From Oscillospiraceae bacterium (lineage in GTDB: Bacteria > Bacillota > Clostridia > Oscillospirales > Ruminococcaceae), in the NCBI GenBank assembly GCA_017513135.1, contig JAFWDH010000001.1, forward strand, positions 83,559-147,558: a stretch of 64,000 nucleotides of DNA, in the 5' to 3' direction. Positions 1-7,524 of this stretch are shown in pieces (within the stretch, counting starts at the first letter, position 1; each line of letters begins with the position of its first letter). Both the position numbers and the translations under genes were made by a program. A model generated the notes under the pieces. It did no database searches and was not told the DNA's origin. It worked only from the letters and a program-made list of their open reading frames with translations.

Positions 1-71
1 AAAAACCTCGTTCACCGCGAGCGGCGGCTCCATGAGAGTGCCGCAACGCATATGATCTCAAAAAACATAAG

Positions 72-116
72 ACCGCAGTGCCGGGACTTCCGGAAGCCGG
101 AGTTCAGCACTGCGGA
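72..116 (-). terminator. Intrinsic terminator of the methyltransferase operon
   Basis: A 9 bp perfect stem (CCGCAGTGC with GCACTGCGG, 73-81 and 107-115) encloses a second small inverted repeat. Read on the minus strand it is followed within a few bases by a run of T. It lies just past the stop codon of the UroD-fold methyltransferase gene, so it probably ends the minus-strand operon that begins near 4500. Bases 1-71 hold no gene I can support. Confidence 0.7.
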
Positions 117-159
117 CTATTCTTACTATGCAGTTGAAACTGACAGTCAGTCAGGCTGT

Positions 160-1227
160 TCAGACAGCCTCGGAGTATTTGATCCTGGACTGCTTATAGA
201 GCTCCATCTCGAAATCCACGCCGGGTCTGTCATAGTGTGAGAGATATACCGGCTTGTCCTTGATCGCGTACTCGGCTGCGAACTTGTCAGCCCACTCCTT
301 AAGAGCGGCGGGATCCGCGTCTGCGGGAACGTCGCTCGCAGGAACAGACATCATGAGCTTGTCGCCGTACTCAGCGAAGAGGGTGTGGTAATCGTTGATC
401 GCCATTCCGTCCCAGCCGTCCCAACCTGCCTCGATGATGCAGGGGACCAGTCTGTCGATGTTGCCGCAGGAGTGAAGATCGCAGGTGTATCCGAGCTCAT
501 GGATGTGATCGGTAACTCTGCGCATGTAGGGAACGAGCATCTCCCTGACGACTCTCTCATGGAAGAACGGACCGTCCTGTGCGCCCCAGTCATCGTGGAA
601 GAGGAATCCGTCAAAGTGATGTCCGAAATACTTGTGGCAGTGATCGACGACATCGATCCAGAGGTCGGAGATCCTGTCCATCAGGGCTTTTACGTCATCC
701 TTGGTCTTGCGGTTCATCAGCGCGTACGCTGCGGGGCCGAAGTCCATGAAGGAGATGAGTCTCTCGAACCATCCGGTGAGGATGCATATGTTCTGATACC
801 TTGTCTGTGAATCAAGCCAGTCGAGGTTGGCAGCTGCGCAGCCTTCCCAGTCCCAGCTGTCGACATCGGGGAACTTTATGACTTCTCTCCACTTGGTAAC
901 ATCGGTGAGCGTCGGGTTTCCGGGACGGACGATGGAACCGTGGGCGGAGGGAACGTATTCCCAGTAGATGCCGAACATATCGTTGCCGCCGACAGGGCCT
1001 TCATAAGGCTTGCCCTGAATGACGAAAGCTCTGGCGGGGTTGTCCGGAATGATCTCGGGACAGAACCATGACTTGTCCGCGGAATCGGGCATCCACAGCT
1101 CTTCCTTCTTGAACGCCAGCCTGAGGTTCTCTCTGGGAGTGATCGGCGTAGCCAGCTGCAGAACCTTGCGGCCGCCTCTTCCTTCCACGTATGTGGCGTT
1201 ATCTATCTCTTTCTGATCAAACTTCAT
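160..1227 (-). CDS. UroD-fold corrinoid methyltransferase I
   Basis: A 355-residue protein of the uroporphyrinogen decarboxylase/MtaA-MtbA fold. In corrinoid methyltransferase systems this fold takes a methyl group from a substrate (or gives it to coenzyme M in methanogens). Here it is last in an operon with a corrinoid protein, a pterin-dependent methyltransferase and a reductive activator, so the likely role is methyltransferase I: demethylating an O- or other methylated compound and loading the corrinoid. A His252-x-Cys254 pair, typical of the zinc site of this fold, is visible, with Cys263 also conserved in the paralogue at 61528-62595. The start has a GAGGT ribosome site 8 bases upstream. 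The substrate cannot be read from sequence. True heme-pathway UroD is unlikely because of context and the Cys/His pair. Confidence 0.85.
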   Translation of the reverse strand: MKFDQKEIDNATYVEGRGGRKVLQLATPITPRENLRLAFKKEELWMPDSADKSWFCPEIIPDNPARAFVIQGKPYEGPVGGNDMFGIYWEYVPSAHGSIVRPGNPTLTDVTKWREVIKFPDVDSWDWEGCAAANLDWLDSQTRYQNICILTGWFERLISFMDFGPAAYALMNRKTKDDVKALMDRISDLWIDVVDHCHKYFGHHFDGFLFHDDWGAQDGPFFHERVVREMLVPYMRRVTDHIHELGYTCDLHSCGNIDRLVPCIIEAGWDGWDGMAINDYHTLFAEYGDKLMMSVPASDVPADADPAALKEWADKFAAEYAIKDKPVYLSHYDRPGVDFEMELYKQSRIKYSEAV

Positions 1228-1350
1228 ATTGTCTTACCTCACTTATATTTGAATCACATCGATAATATATTCTCTTTGTCAGCCGGTGTAAAGACGGAAG
1301 ACTCATACAAACGGTCCCCGGAAAAGGTATGGTTCCGTATAGAACGGATC

Positions 1351-2826
1351 TCACTTCTCGCGGAAGTTCATTGCTCTGGCAAAGGTGCCGGAGAACTCCT
1401 TCAGGCTCGCAAGCTCCAGGAACTCTATCCTGTCCTTCAGTTCCCTGACGCGGTCTATCTCAGCCCTGTCGCACGCCATCAGCTTCGCTCCGCTGCCTGC
1501 GGCGTTTCCGACTGTGGTTATCCTGCCTTTCAGCTCTTCAGGAAGAAGACCGATGCGGCACGCGCTGTCAGGATCCATGAAACTGCCGAAGGCTCCCGCG
1601 AGCAGCACGCGCTTTATGTCCCGGACCTCTTTGCCGAGCTGCAGGGCCATCAGCTGTACTCCGGCGCAGATCGCTCCCTTTGCCAGCTGGACCTGACGGA
1701 TGTCATCCTGGGTGAGGTATATGCCGTCACGAAGAGGAATATAGCGCTGTCCGTCTATCTCATTGGTCGAGTTTATACGCCCGCGCTTGTTGAGAAGGCC
1801 GGCTTCAAGGAACACCGCGACGGCGTCTATAAGACCCGAACCGCAGATGCCTTCCGCTCTGCCTCCTCCTATCACGCTGCAGCTGAATCCGTTTTCGGCC
1901 GCCGTGACGTGATCGATGGCGCCGTCAGCGCCGCGCATGCCGAACAGGATGTTGGCTCCTTCCAGAGCGGGTCCCGCTGCAGTGGAGCAGGCGATCATCC
2001 TTTCTCTGTTTCCGAGCACCATCTCGCCGTTCGTTCCGATGTCCACCATAAGTGTGAGATCATCGGCTTCATAAAGTCTGGTGGAGAGCACGCAGCCCAT
2101 CGTATCCGCTCCGACGTATCCGGAGATGTCCGGCACTATGAGCAGAAGGGCATTCTCACAGACGGGAAGCACATCCCGGCAAGGCACAGTTCTCGTCTCT
2201 GTAAGGACCGGGGCGAACGGAACGCCGGCCAGGTTCTCGGGAGAGATGCCCAGGAAGAGCTGCTGCATGGCGGGATTCCCGACTACCGATACCAGACCTA
2301 TGTCTGCCGGATCGACAGCGGCTTTTCCGCATACTTCGTTGATCTGTCTTGTCAGTTCCTGCCTTATCGCGTCACGCTCCTGCTCAAGCTTGCCGTCGAG
2401 AGCCTCCCGTATGCGGGATATGACGTCTGCGCCGAAAGCGGTCTGAGGGTTCAGGGAACTTGCGGAGGCAAGTTCCTTTCCGCTGTTTCCGTCCAGCAAA
2501 AAGCACACCACCGAAGTGGTGCCTATGTCGATGGCGAGAAGGGGACCGGAGCAAAGGGGATCCATATGTGTATCGGTAACGATCCCTTCATGCATCACAT
2601 GCAGGTCCTTTCCCTCGGGGATAAGGACCTGCATGTCGTGTTCTACTGTTGTCTGGCAGGCAAGAACTTCGGCGCCGTCGGCGGTCACGGTGCATTTGCC
2701 GCATTTTCCGTTTCCCCCGCATGGGGCATCCAGAAAGATGCCCGCCGAGCGGAGAGCTTCCATCAGATTCGTTCCCTTGCTTACATCATGCTGGATATCA
2801 GCAGGGATGATATGGATCAGAGGCAT
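1351..2826 (-). CDS. Reductive activator of corrinoid protein (RACE, DUF4445 type)
   Basis: A 491-residue ATP-dependent activator that re-reduces cob(II)alamin, formed by accidental oxidation, back to the active Co(I) state. The N-terminus is a plant-type [2Fe-2S] ferredoxin domain with Cys36, Cys42, Cys45 and Cys57. From about residue 93 an ASKHA-type ATPase region begins with the phosphate-loop-like string AIDIGTTSV, followed by a C-terminal DUF4445-like region. It lies 14 bases after the methyltransferase II gene and has only a weak ribosome site, suggesting coupling. It is shorter than the second activator in this window (11886-13568), consistent with a separate clientele: this one for the methyltransferase corrinoid protein, the other for the acetyl-CoA pathway protein. 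Function is well supported by family; the client is inferred from the operon. Confidence 0.88.
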   Translation of the reverse strand: MPLIHIIPADIQHDVSKGTNLMEALRSAGIFLDAPCGGNGKCGKCTVTADGAEVLACQTTVEHDMQVLIPEGKDLHVMHEGIVTDTHMDPLCSGPLLAIDIGTTSVVCFLLDGNSGKELASASSLNPQTAFGADVISRIREALDGKLEQERDAIRQELTRQINEVCGKAAVDPADIGLVSVVGNPAMQQLFLGISPENLAGVPFAPVLTETRTVPCRDVLPVCENALLLIVPDISGYVGADTMGCVLSTRLYEADDLTLMVDIGTNGEMVLGNRERMIACSTAAGPALEGANILFGMRGADGAIDHVTAAENGFSCSVIGGGRAEGICGSGLIDAVAVFLEAGLLNKRGRINSTNEIDGQRYIPLRDGIYLTQDDIRQVQLAKGAICAGVQLMALQLGKEVRDIKRVLLAGAFGSFMDPDSACRIGLLPEELKGRITTVGNAAGSGAKLMACDRAEIDRVRELKDRIEFLELASLKEFSGTFARAMNFREK

Positions 2827-2840
2827 GGTAGTACCGGCTT

Positions 2841-3650
2841 TTATTTCTTCTGTCCGAAGAGTCCCTTGCGGAATGCTCTGTTGTATTTTCTGCCGCCCTT
2901 ATCCTTCAGCTGAAGGGCCTCGCAGGCATAGATGGTCCCGAGCATATCCTCATTGCAGGGGTCAAGGATCCCGCTGTCGAGGCCAGCCTCAAGAGCGTAT
3001 GCGAGGCAGCCGTTGTTGACGAATTTCCTGGCAGGCATCTCGAAACTGATGTTGGAGATAGCGCCGGTGACCTTTACTTCAGGCGCGAACTCATGGATCT
3101 TCTGGATGCAGTATACGAAATCATCCATGGCGTCAGCCTTGGTCGCAAGAGCCATGACGCAGGGGTCTATGTGGAGCTGATTGAGAGCTACACCGTATTT
3201 ATCGGCTTTCTCGATGATTCGCTTGGCGATCTCTACCTTCTTTACGGGATCTGAGGGTATTCCGTCCTTGTCGCAGGTGAGTCCGATCACTTCCCACGGA
3301 GTTCCGGCGATGATGGGGAAGATCGTCTCGCACTTGGTGCCTTCCTCGTTGACGGAGTTCACCATTCCGGGTTTATTGACATGTCCTTCGTTCAGGATCC
3401 TGGCAAGGAGCTGAGCGTTGGGAGAGTCAATGCAAAGCGGCACGTCAGTGACGCTCTGGATCACGTCGATGAGCCACACCATCGTTTCGTACTCGATATC
3501 AGTCGAGGTGCTGGGAGCACAGTCGATAAAGTTCGCTCCGGCTTCCGCCTGGGCAACAGCGCGCTTTTTGATCAGAGTCTCGTTCTTCTCCGCGATGGCC
3601 TTCTTGATGGACGGGATCGCCCCGTTGATTTTCTCGCCGATAATAATCAT
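2841..3650 (-). CDS. Pterin-dependent methyltransferase II
   Basis: A 269-residue TIM-barrel protein of the pterin-binding (DHPS/MeTr) family, starting with the family opening IIIGEKINGAIPSIKKAI. It is related to AcsE, encoded at 8874-9659. In acetogenic O-demethylase systems this component (MtvA/OdmD type) moves the methyl group from the methyl-corrinoid protein to tetrahydrofolate. Visible pterin-site features include the aspartate in the FIDCAPS segment, the PLCIDSPN strand and the ISNISFEMPAR stretch. It sits between the corrinoid protein gene and the reductive activator. The start codon has a GGAGAG site about 9 bases upstream. The assignment to methyl-THF synthesis follows from the family and the operon. 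Confidence 0.88.
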   Translation of the reverse strand: MIIIGEKINGAIPSIKKAIAEKNETLIKKRAVAQAEAGANFIDCAPSTSTDIEYETMVWLIDVIQSVTDVPLCIDSPNAQLLARILNEGHVNKPGMVNSVNEEGTKCETIFPIIAGTPWEVIGLTCDKDGIPSDPVKKVEIAKRIIEKADKYGVALNQLHIDPCVMALATKADAMDDFVYCIQKIHEFAPEVKVTGAISNISFEMPARKFVNNGCLAYALEAGLDSGILDPCNEDMLGTIYACEALQLKDKGGRKYNRAFRKGLFGQKK

Positions 3651-3685
3651 TACAGTTTACTCTCCTTTGGTTTGTTTATAAATAT

Positions 3686-3719
3686 AAAAAGGCGCGCAGG
3701 ATGATCATCCGACGCGCCT
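3686..3719 (-). terminator. Intrinsic terminator inside the methyltransferase operon
   Basis: On the minus strand an outer GGCGCG/CGCGCC stem holds an inner GGATGATCATCC palindrome and is followed directly by TTTTT. It lies in the 79-base gap between the corrinoid protein gene (ends 3730) and the methyltransferase II gene (starts 3650). As an intra-operon terminator it would let most transcripts stop after the corrinoid gene, giving more corrinoid protein than catalytic partners. Confidence 0.75.
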
Positions 3720-3729
3720 CAGTACATTC

Positions 3730-4365
3730 TCAGGCAAGTTCTGCTGCCCACGCTTTGCAGACGTTGATCGTCTTCTGCGGGGAGTGCGCCCACTCATCAG
3801 CGCCCATAGCAGCAGCAGCTTCTTCGCTGACCGGAGCTCCGCCGATGATCACCTTGCAATCAAGGCCGGCAGCTCTGATAGCGTCGATGGTATCCTTCAT
3901 GGAGTCAAGAGCGAGCGTGAGAACACCTGAAAGAGCAACGATCTTGATGTTCTGCTCTCTGGCGACTTCGACTACTTTCTCAGGATCGACGTCGATGCCG
4001 AGGTCGACTACGTCAAATCCTGCAGCCTCGAGCATGGATCTTACGATGTTCTTGCCGATATCATGAAGGTCATCCTTTACCGTGCAGAGGATCATCTTTG
4101 TCTTGGGACCGGAGCTCTCGCCGCCGACAAGAGCGGGTGTGAGGATCTCAACGGCCTGAGTCATAAGCTCACCGGCATAGATGAGGTCTCCGACGAAGTA
4201 TTCACCCTCTTCAAATAGAGAACCGACGAGCTCCATGCCCTTCTGGCAGGCTTCCATAGCCTGTCCCGCTTCGGAACCGCCGTCTTCCATTACCTGTTCA
4301 AGCATCTCAACGACTGCATCCTCGTCGAGATCGCCCATAGCCTGGGCAAGTTTTTCAAAATCCAT
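3730..4365 (-). CDS. Methyltransferase cognate corrinoid protein
   Basis: A 211-residue MtaC/MtvC-type corrinoid protein. The first 85 residues or so form the helical cap domain; the rest is the Rossmann-like B12-binding domain. The base-off/His-on signature DxHxxG is present as Asp99-x-His101-x-x-Gly104, with the later SGVLT and GGAPV segments that line the nucleotide tail pocket. It is the first gene of the minus-strand operon, about 130 bases after a consensus promoter, with a GGGAGG ribosome site 6 bases before ATG. It carries the methyl group between methyltransferases I and II. The call is very secure at family level. Confidence 0.95.
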   Translation of the reverse strand: MDFEKLAQAMGDLDEDAVVEMLEQVMEDGGSEAGQAMEACQKGMELVGSLFEEGEYFVGDLIYAGELMTQAVEILTPALVGGESSGPKTKMILCTVKDDLHDIGKNIVRSMLEAAGFDVVDLGIDVDPEKVVEVAREQNIKIVALSGVLTLALDSMKDTIDAIRAAGLDCKVIIGGAPVSEEAAAAMGADEWAHSPQKTINVCKAWAAELA

Positions 4366-4501
4366 TATCTAACCTCCCGTATTAGATATCTTTCTTTTTG
4401 CAGCGGCCGGAGCTGTCGCTGATAAGACGGGCACCGAATGTGTTATGCACCGTTATCCTGGTACTTGCAAAAGCTTCTGCCGGCATATTATCTCACTGTT
4501 C

Positions 4502-4530
4502 ATTTTAATTCAGCGGGATATGCATGTCAA
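4502..4530 (-). promoter_or_regulatory. Sigma-A promoter of the methyltransferase operon
   Basis: On the minus strand TTGACA (4530-4525) and TAAAAT (4507-4502) are separated by exactly 17 bases, a near-consensus vegetative promoter. It would start transcription near 4495 and leave a leader of about 130 bases before the corrinoid protein ATG. I recognise no riboswitch in that leader. Confidence 0.75.
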
Positions 4531-4559
4531 ACTTCTTTTTAATTTACCTATATTGTTTA

Positions 4560-4588
4560 TTGTTTGTTTCCTCCAAAAAGGATAAAAT
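4560..4588 (+). promoter_or_regulatory. Sigma-A promoter of the acs operon
   Basis: TTGTTT (4560-4565) and TAAAAT (4583-4588) lie 17 bases apart on the plus strand, about 50 bases from the divergent promoter of the methyltransferase operon. A transcript starting near 4595 would have an untranslated leader of about 340 bases before the His-rich protein gene, matching the riboswitch-like RNA that follows. Confidence 0.55.
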
Positions 4589-4599
4589 ATGTACATATG

Positions 4600-4815
4600 T
4601 CAGAGCGGATCTGCTGCATGCAGATGGTCTTGACACGGACTGCGCAAGAATCGCGCGGCCTGAAATAACTGTATCCTGAAGCCCGCAGCCCGCCGGTGTA
4701 AGGAGACAGGCGCGGGAGCGTCATGCATGAAGCTGGGACTCCCTTACACGGGAAAAGCAATATTAACAGGAAACCAGGAGGAAGGCAGGATATTTGCCGG
4801 CATACAGAAGGTGCC
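4600..4815 (+). ncRNA. Probable cobalamin riboswitch before the acs operon
   Basis: The leader holds the ordered pieces of a cobalamin aptamer. A core-like stretch GCAGCCCGCCGGTGTAAGG (4685-4703) resembles the conserved CAGCC/TACTGTAAG core. A GTGTAAGG/CCTTACAC stem closes at about 4749 and is followed by GGGAA. A B12-box-like ACCAGGAGG lies at 4773-4781. Downstream, GGCGGC and GCCGTT flank a short loop before TTTTT near 4865, a possible weak expression platform. The match is by eye and poorer than the second example at 15690. If real, B12 level controls the nickel-chaperone and acs genes. A covariance-model search for the cobalamin family would decide. Confidence 0.55.
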
Positions 4816-4937
4816 GCGATACTTCTGACCGCTGTTAGGGCGGCTGATGTCCCTGCCGTTTTTGCAGTGGAGAATTATATGCGGCAGACGCATGACCACT
4901 GAGAGAAATGATGATATGGCTGAGGGAGGAAACAACT

Positions 4938-5243
4938 ATGCACGACCACGAACATGAACACATGCATCCCCATACACACGATCACGATCATGATCATGTG
5001 CACGGACATACGCACGAGGGAATCGCTGCTTTTGACAGCACGGAGCAGGCAGTGAGGATCCTCGGATACATGCTGGACCACAACAAATCACATGCAGAGG
5101 AACTGCATGAGATCTGCCACAGGCTGGAGGCTACCGGAGAGGAGAAGGCCGCAGAATATCTCGACAAGGCCGTAGATGCTTTCCGCGACGGAAACTCTCT
5201 GATGGAGGAAGCGCTCCGTGCCCTGAACAAAGAGGAGGGATGA
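4938..5243 (+). CDS. Histidine-rich metal-binding protein (nickel handling)
   Basis: A 101-residue protein. The first 30 residues are mostly His, Asp and Glu in HDHEHEH-like repeats. The rest is a short predicted helical domain rich in Glu and Ala. The start at 4938 is chosen over an in-frame ATG at 4908 because GAGGGAGGA sits just before it. It is the first gene of an operon continuing with CooT-like and CooC proteins and acetyl-CoA synthase, all tied to nickel. I therefore infer nickel storage or delivery, analogous to CooJ, which also has a His-rich tail. The fold of the C-terminal part is not recognised. Cobalt or zinc binding cannot be excluded. Confidence 0.75.
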   Translation: MHDHEHEHMHPHTHDHDHDHVHGHTHEGIAAFDSTEQAVRILGYMLDHNKSHAEELHEICHRLEATGEEKAAEYLDKAVDAFRDGNSLMEEALRALNKEEG

Positions 5244-5246
5244 CGG

Positions 5247-5669
5247 ATGTGTCTTTCCACACTGTACGGAATAAAAAACAATAAAAGAGAAAAGCTCGGA
5301 GAGTATATCAGCAACGTGAACGCACGTGACGGCGAGTATGTCTTCACCGACGTCATGGGCAACGAGTTTTCCCTCAGAGGGATCATCCGTTCCATGGATC
5401 TCGTCAGAAACGAGATAGTCATGGAGCTTGAGCAGAAAGACCCGGTAAGATACGAGATGATCCGCGAGATCTATAATAAATGCTCCGGAAACCAGATGAG
5501 AGACGTGTTCGTCAGCAATCCCGAGACCGATGATCCCGAGGAATATGTCCGCGACATGCTGAAGGATAAGGAAGTCAGCCTGGAAAGAGAAGATCTTCCG
5601 GACGGAACGGTCATAATCGATGCGGATGTGTCCGGACTCAAGCAGCGGTTCACTTTTTCACCGGACTGA
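5247..5669 (+). CDS. CooT-like nickel-binding protein
   Basis: A 140-residue protein that begins MCLSTLYG, the N-terminus of CooT-family proteins in which Cys2 is the nickel ligand. The first 60 or so residues match the small CooT beta-barrel. Another 80 residues follow (acidic, with a PETDDPEEYV segment) that the usual 60-70 residue CooT lacks and whose role I cannot name. It starts 3 bases after the His-rich gene stop. Its place directly before cooC supports a role in nickel insertion into acetyl-CoA synthase/CODH. Confidence 0.75.
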   Translation: MCLSTLYGIKNNKREKLGEYISNVNARDGEYVFTDVMGNEFSLRGIIRSMDLVRNEIVMELEQKDPVRYEMIREIYNKCSGNQMRDVFVSNPETDDPEEYVRDMLKDKEVSLEREDLPDGTVIIDADVSGLKQRFTFSPD

Positions 5670-5712
5670 AACGGATCAAAATAGAATCTGATCAATACTA
5701 CGGAGGCAGTTT

Positions 5713-6486
5713 ATGTCAACATTTACTCTGGCAGTCGCCGGAAAGGGAGGCACAGGCAAGACCACGATCTGCGGCATGCTGATCGACTGGCTCTGCAAGA
5801 ACGGAAAGACACCTGTGCTTGCCGTGGACGCGGATGCGAACTCTAACCTTAACGAGGTGCTCGGAGTCGAGATAGAGCACACGCTCGGAGAGATAAGAGA
5901 GATCATAGCATCGGCGGACAATGCGGAGGTGAGCCCCATCCCCGCCAGCATGAGCAAAAAGGAATTCATGGACGCCAAATTCCATACGGCGCTGATCGAA
6001 GATGACGACTTCGATATGCTCGTCATGGGACGCACTCAGGGCAAGGGCTGCTATTGCTTCGTCAACGACCTTCTCAGCGCTGAGCTCAAGAAGCTTCAGG
6101 GCGCCTACAGATACATGATAGTCGACAACGAAGCCGGCATGGAGCACATAAGCAGAGGAGTGCTTCCTTCTGTCAACGCCATAGTTCTCGTTTCCGACTG
6201 TTCAAGAAGAGGCATCCAGGCAGTCAGCAGGATCGCCGAGCTTGTCAAGGAGGTCGACATCGGGGTCGACCATTCCTACCTGATCGTCAATCGCGCTCCC
6301 AACGGTGAGCTGAATGACGGGGTCAGGGAAGAGATTGAAAAGAGCGGACTCGATCTCATCGGTGTGGTACCGCACGATGAGATGGTGTATGAGTATGACG
6401 GGGAGGGAAGGCCGACCGCGAAGCTTCCCGATGATTCTCCCGCGAGAGCTGCAGTCAACAGGATCGCGGAAAAACTGTTTGCGTAA
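5713..6486 (+). CDS. cooC: CooC/AcsF nickel-insertion ATPase
   Basis: A 257-residue MinD/ParA-type ATPase that helps insert nickel into CODH or acetyl-CoA synthase. The deviant Walker A motif GKGGTGKTT spans residues 10-18. The nickel-binding CxC motif is present as Cys113-Tyr-Cys115, at the place it occupies in known CooC proteins. A switch-type VDNEAGMEH segment follows. A short TAAGACG/CGTCTTA hairpin overlaps the stop codon (6484-6503), and an 81-base gap precedes acsD. Family call is secure; whether it serves AcsB only, or also a CODH encoded elsewhere, is unknown. Confidence 0.92.
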   Translation: MSTFTLAVAGKGGTGKTTICGMLIDWLCKNGKTPVLAVDADANSNLNEVLGVEIEHTLGEIREIIASADNAEVSPIPASMSKKEFMDAKFHTALIEDDDFDMLVMGRTQGKGCYCFVNDLLSAELKKLQGAYRYMIVDNEAGMEHISRGVLPSVNAIVLVSDCSRRGIQAVSRIAELVKEVDIGVDHSYLIVNRAPNGELNDGVREEIEKSGLDLIGVVPHDEMVYEYDGEGRPTAKLPDDSPARAAVNRIAEKLFA

Positions 6487-6567
6487 GACGGACCAGCGTC
6501 TTATACGAAGTCATATTTGAAGATTTATATATGACGATGATCATATACATCATATGGAGGTAGAAGT

Positions 6568-7509
6568 ATGGCATTTACACGCAAGCCGCAGACTTTCTCC
6601 GCTTCGATCAACGAAGTAACGATTGGGACCGGAGACAAGGCTGTGACAATCGGAGGAGCAAATATCCTGCCCCTCTACACGTTCGATGCTCCGGCCAAGA
6701 ACAAGGTGGCAGTCGGAGCCGAGATCACCGATACCGGAGTTGACCGCACTCTCCCCGGCATCGCTTCCTATTATGAAGGCGCGGAGACGATGGCAGAGAT
6801 AGCGAAACGGGCTTCAGAGATGCCCGGCGCTGACTTCGTAGCCCTTGCTCTCAACGGCGCTGACCCCAACGGCGACAACCGCCCTGTGGAAGAATGTGTT
6901 GAGATCGCGAAGCAGGTCGCCGATGCGATCGATGTGCCGCTGGTCATCACCGGTGCGAGAAACGTGGAGAAGGACACCGAGCTCTTCAGCAAACTGGCGG
7001 AAGCGCTCCAGGGCAAAAACGTTCTCTTCGTCTCAGCAAGAGAAGAGAACTACAAGACCGTTGCGGCATCCGCGGTCATGGCTTACGGCAATAAGATCTC
7101 AGCGGAATCCGCAGTGGATATCAACCTTGCAAAGCAGCTCAACGTGCTGCTTTCCCAGATGGGCATCAAGCCCGAATCATATGTCATGAACGTAGGTTCT
7201 GCAGCGGCAGGGTACGGCTATGACTATGTCGCATCGACTCTTGACAGGGTAAAGGACGCAGCTCTTTCGCAGAATGACGTGATGCTGCAGATGCCGATAA
7301 TCACCCCTGTGTCCCAGGAATCCTGGGCAGTCAAGGAGTCCATCGTGACGGAAGACGATTATCCCGAGTGGGGCGACAGAGAGACCCGCGGTATCGACAT
7401 GGAAGTCTGCACGGCAGCGGCTGTCATAGCCGGCGGCTCAGACGCAGTCATCCTCAGACATCCGCAGTCCGTGGCGACGATCTCAGGCATGATCGCCGAT
7501 CTGATGTAA
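6568..7509 (+). CDS. acsD: Corrinoid iron-sulfur protein small subunit
   Basis: A 313-residue TIM-barrel subunit of the corrinoid iron-sulfur protein (CFeSP), matching the usual 310-320 residue length. With AcsC it binds the corrinoid that carries methyl from methyl-THF to acetyl-CoA synthase. The N-terminal AFTRKPQTFSASINEVTIG and the following GGANILPLYTFDAP segment are family hallmarks. The start has a GGAGG site 8 bases upstream. Sixteen bases separate it from acsC. No frameshift or missing block is evident. Confidence 0.95.
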   Translation: MAFTRKPQTFSASINEVTIGTGDKAVTIGGANILPLYTFDAPAKNKVAVGAEITDTGVDRTLPGIASYYEGAETMAEIAKRASEMPGADFVALALNGADPNGDNRPVEECVEIAKQVADAIDVPLVITGARNVEKDTELFSKLAEALQGKNVLFVSAREENYKTVAASAVMAYGNKISAESAVDINLAKQLNVLLSQMGIKPESYVMNVGSAAAGYGYDYVASTLDRVKDAALSQNDVMLQMPIITPVSQESWAVKESIVTEDDYPEWGDRETRGIDMEVCTAAAVIAGGSDAVILRHPQSVATISGMIADLM

Positions 7510-7524
7510 AGGGGGGCTGATTCC

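Noticed and set aside
160..1227. Pyrrolysine- or MttB-type methyltransferase
   Set aside because: Both methyltransferase I proteins are UroD-fold and have no in-frame UAG; no pyl genes are present.
160..1227. E-x14-E-x20-H zinc motif recalled from some O-demethylases
   Set aside because: Copy one has Glu229-x14-Glu244, but copy two has Ser at 244 and neither has His at the last position, so the motif is not supported.
1249..2913. 554-codon plus-strand open frame
   Set aside because: It is antisense to the reductive activator and methyltransferase II genes, has no ribosome site and no family features; a by-product of the GC-rich codon pattern.
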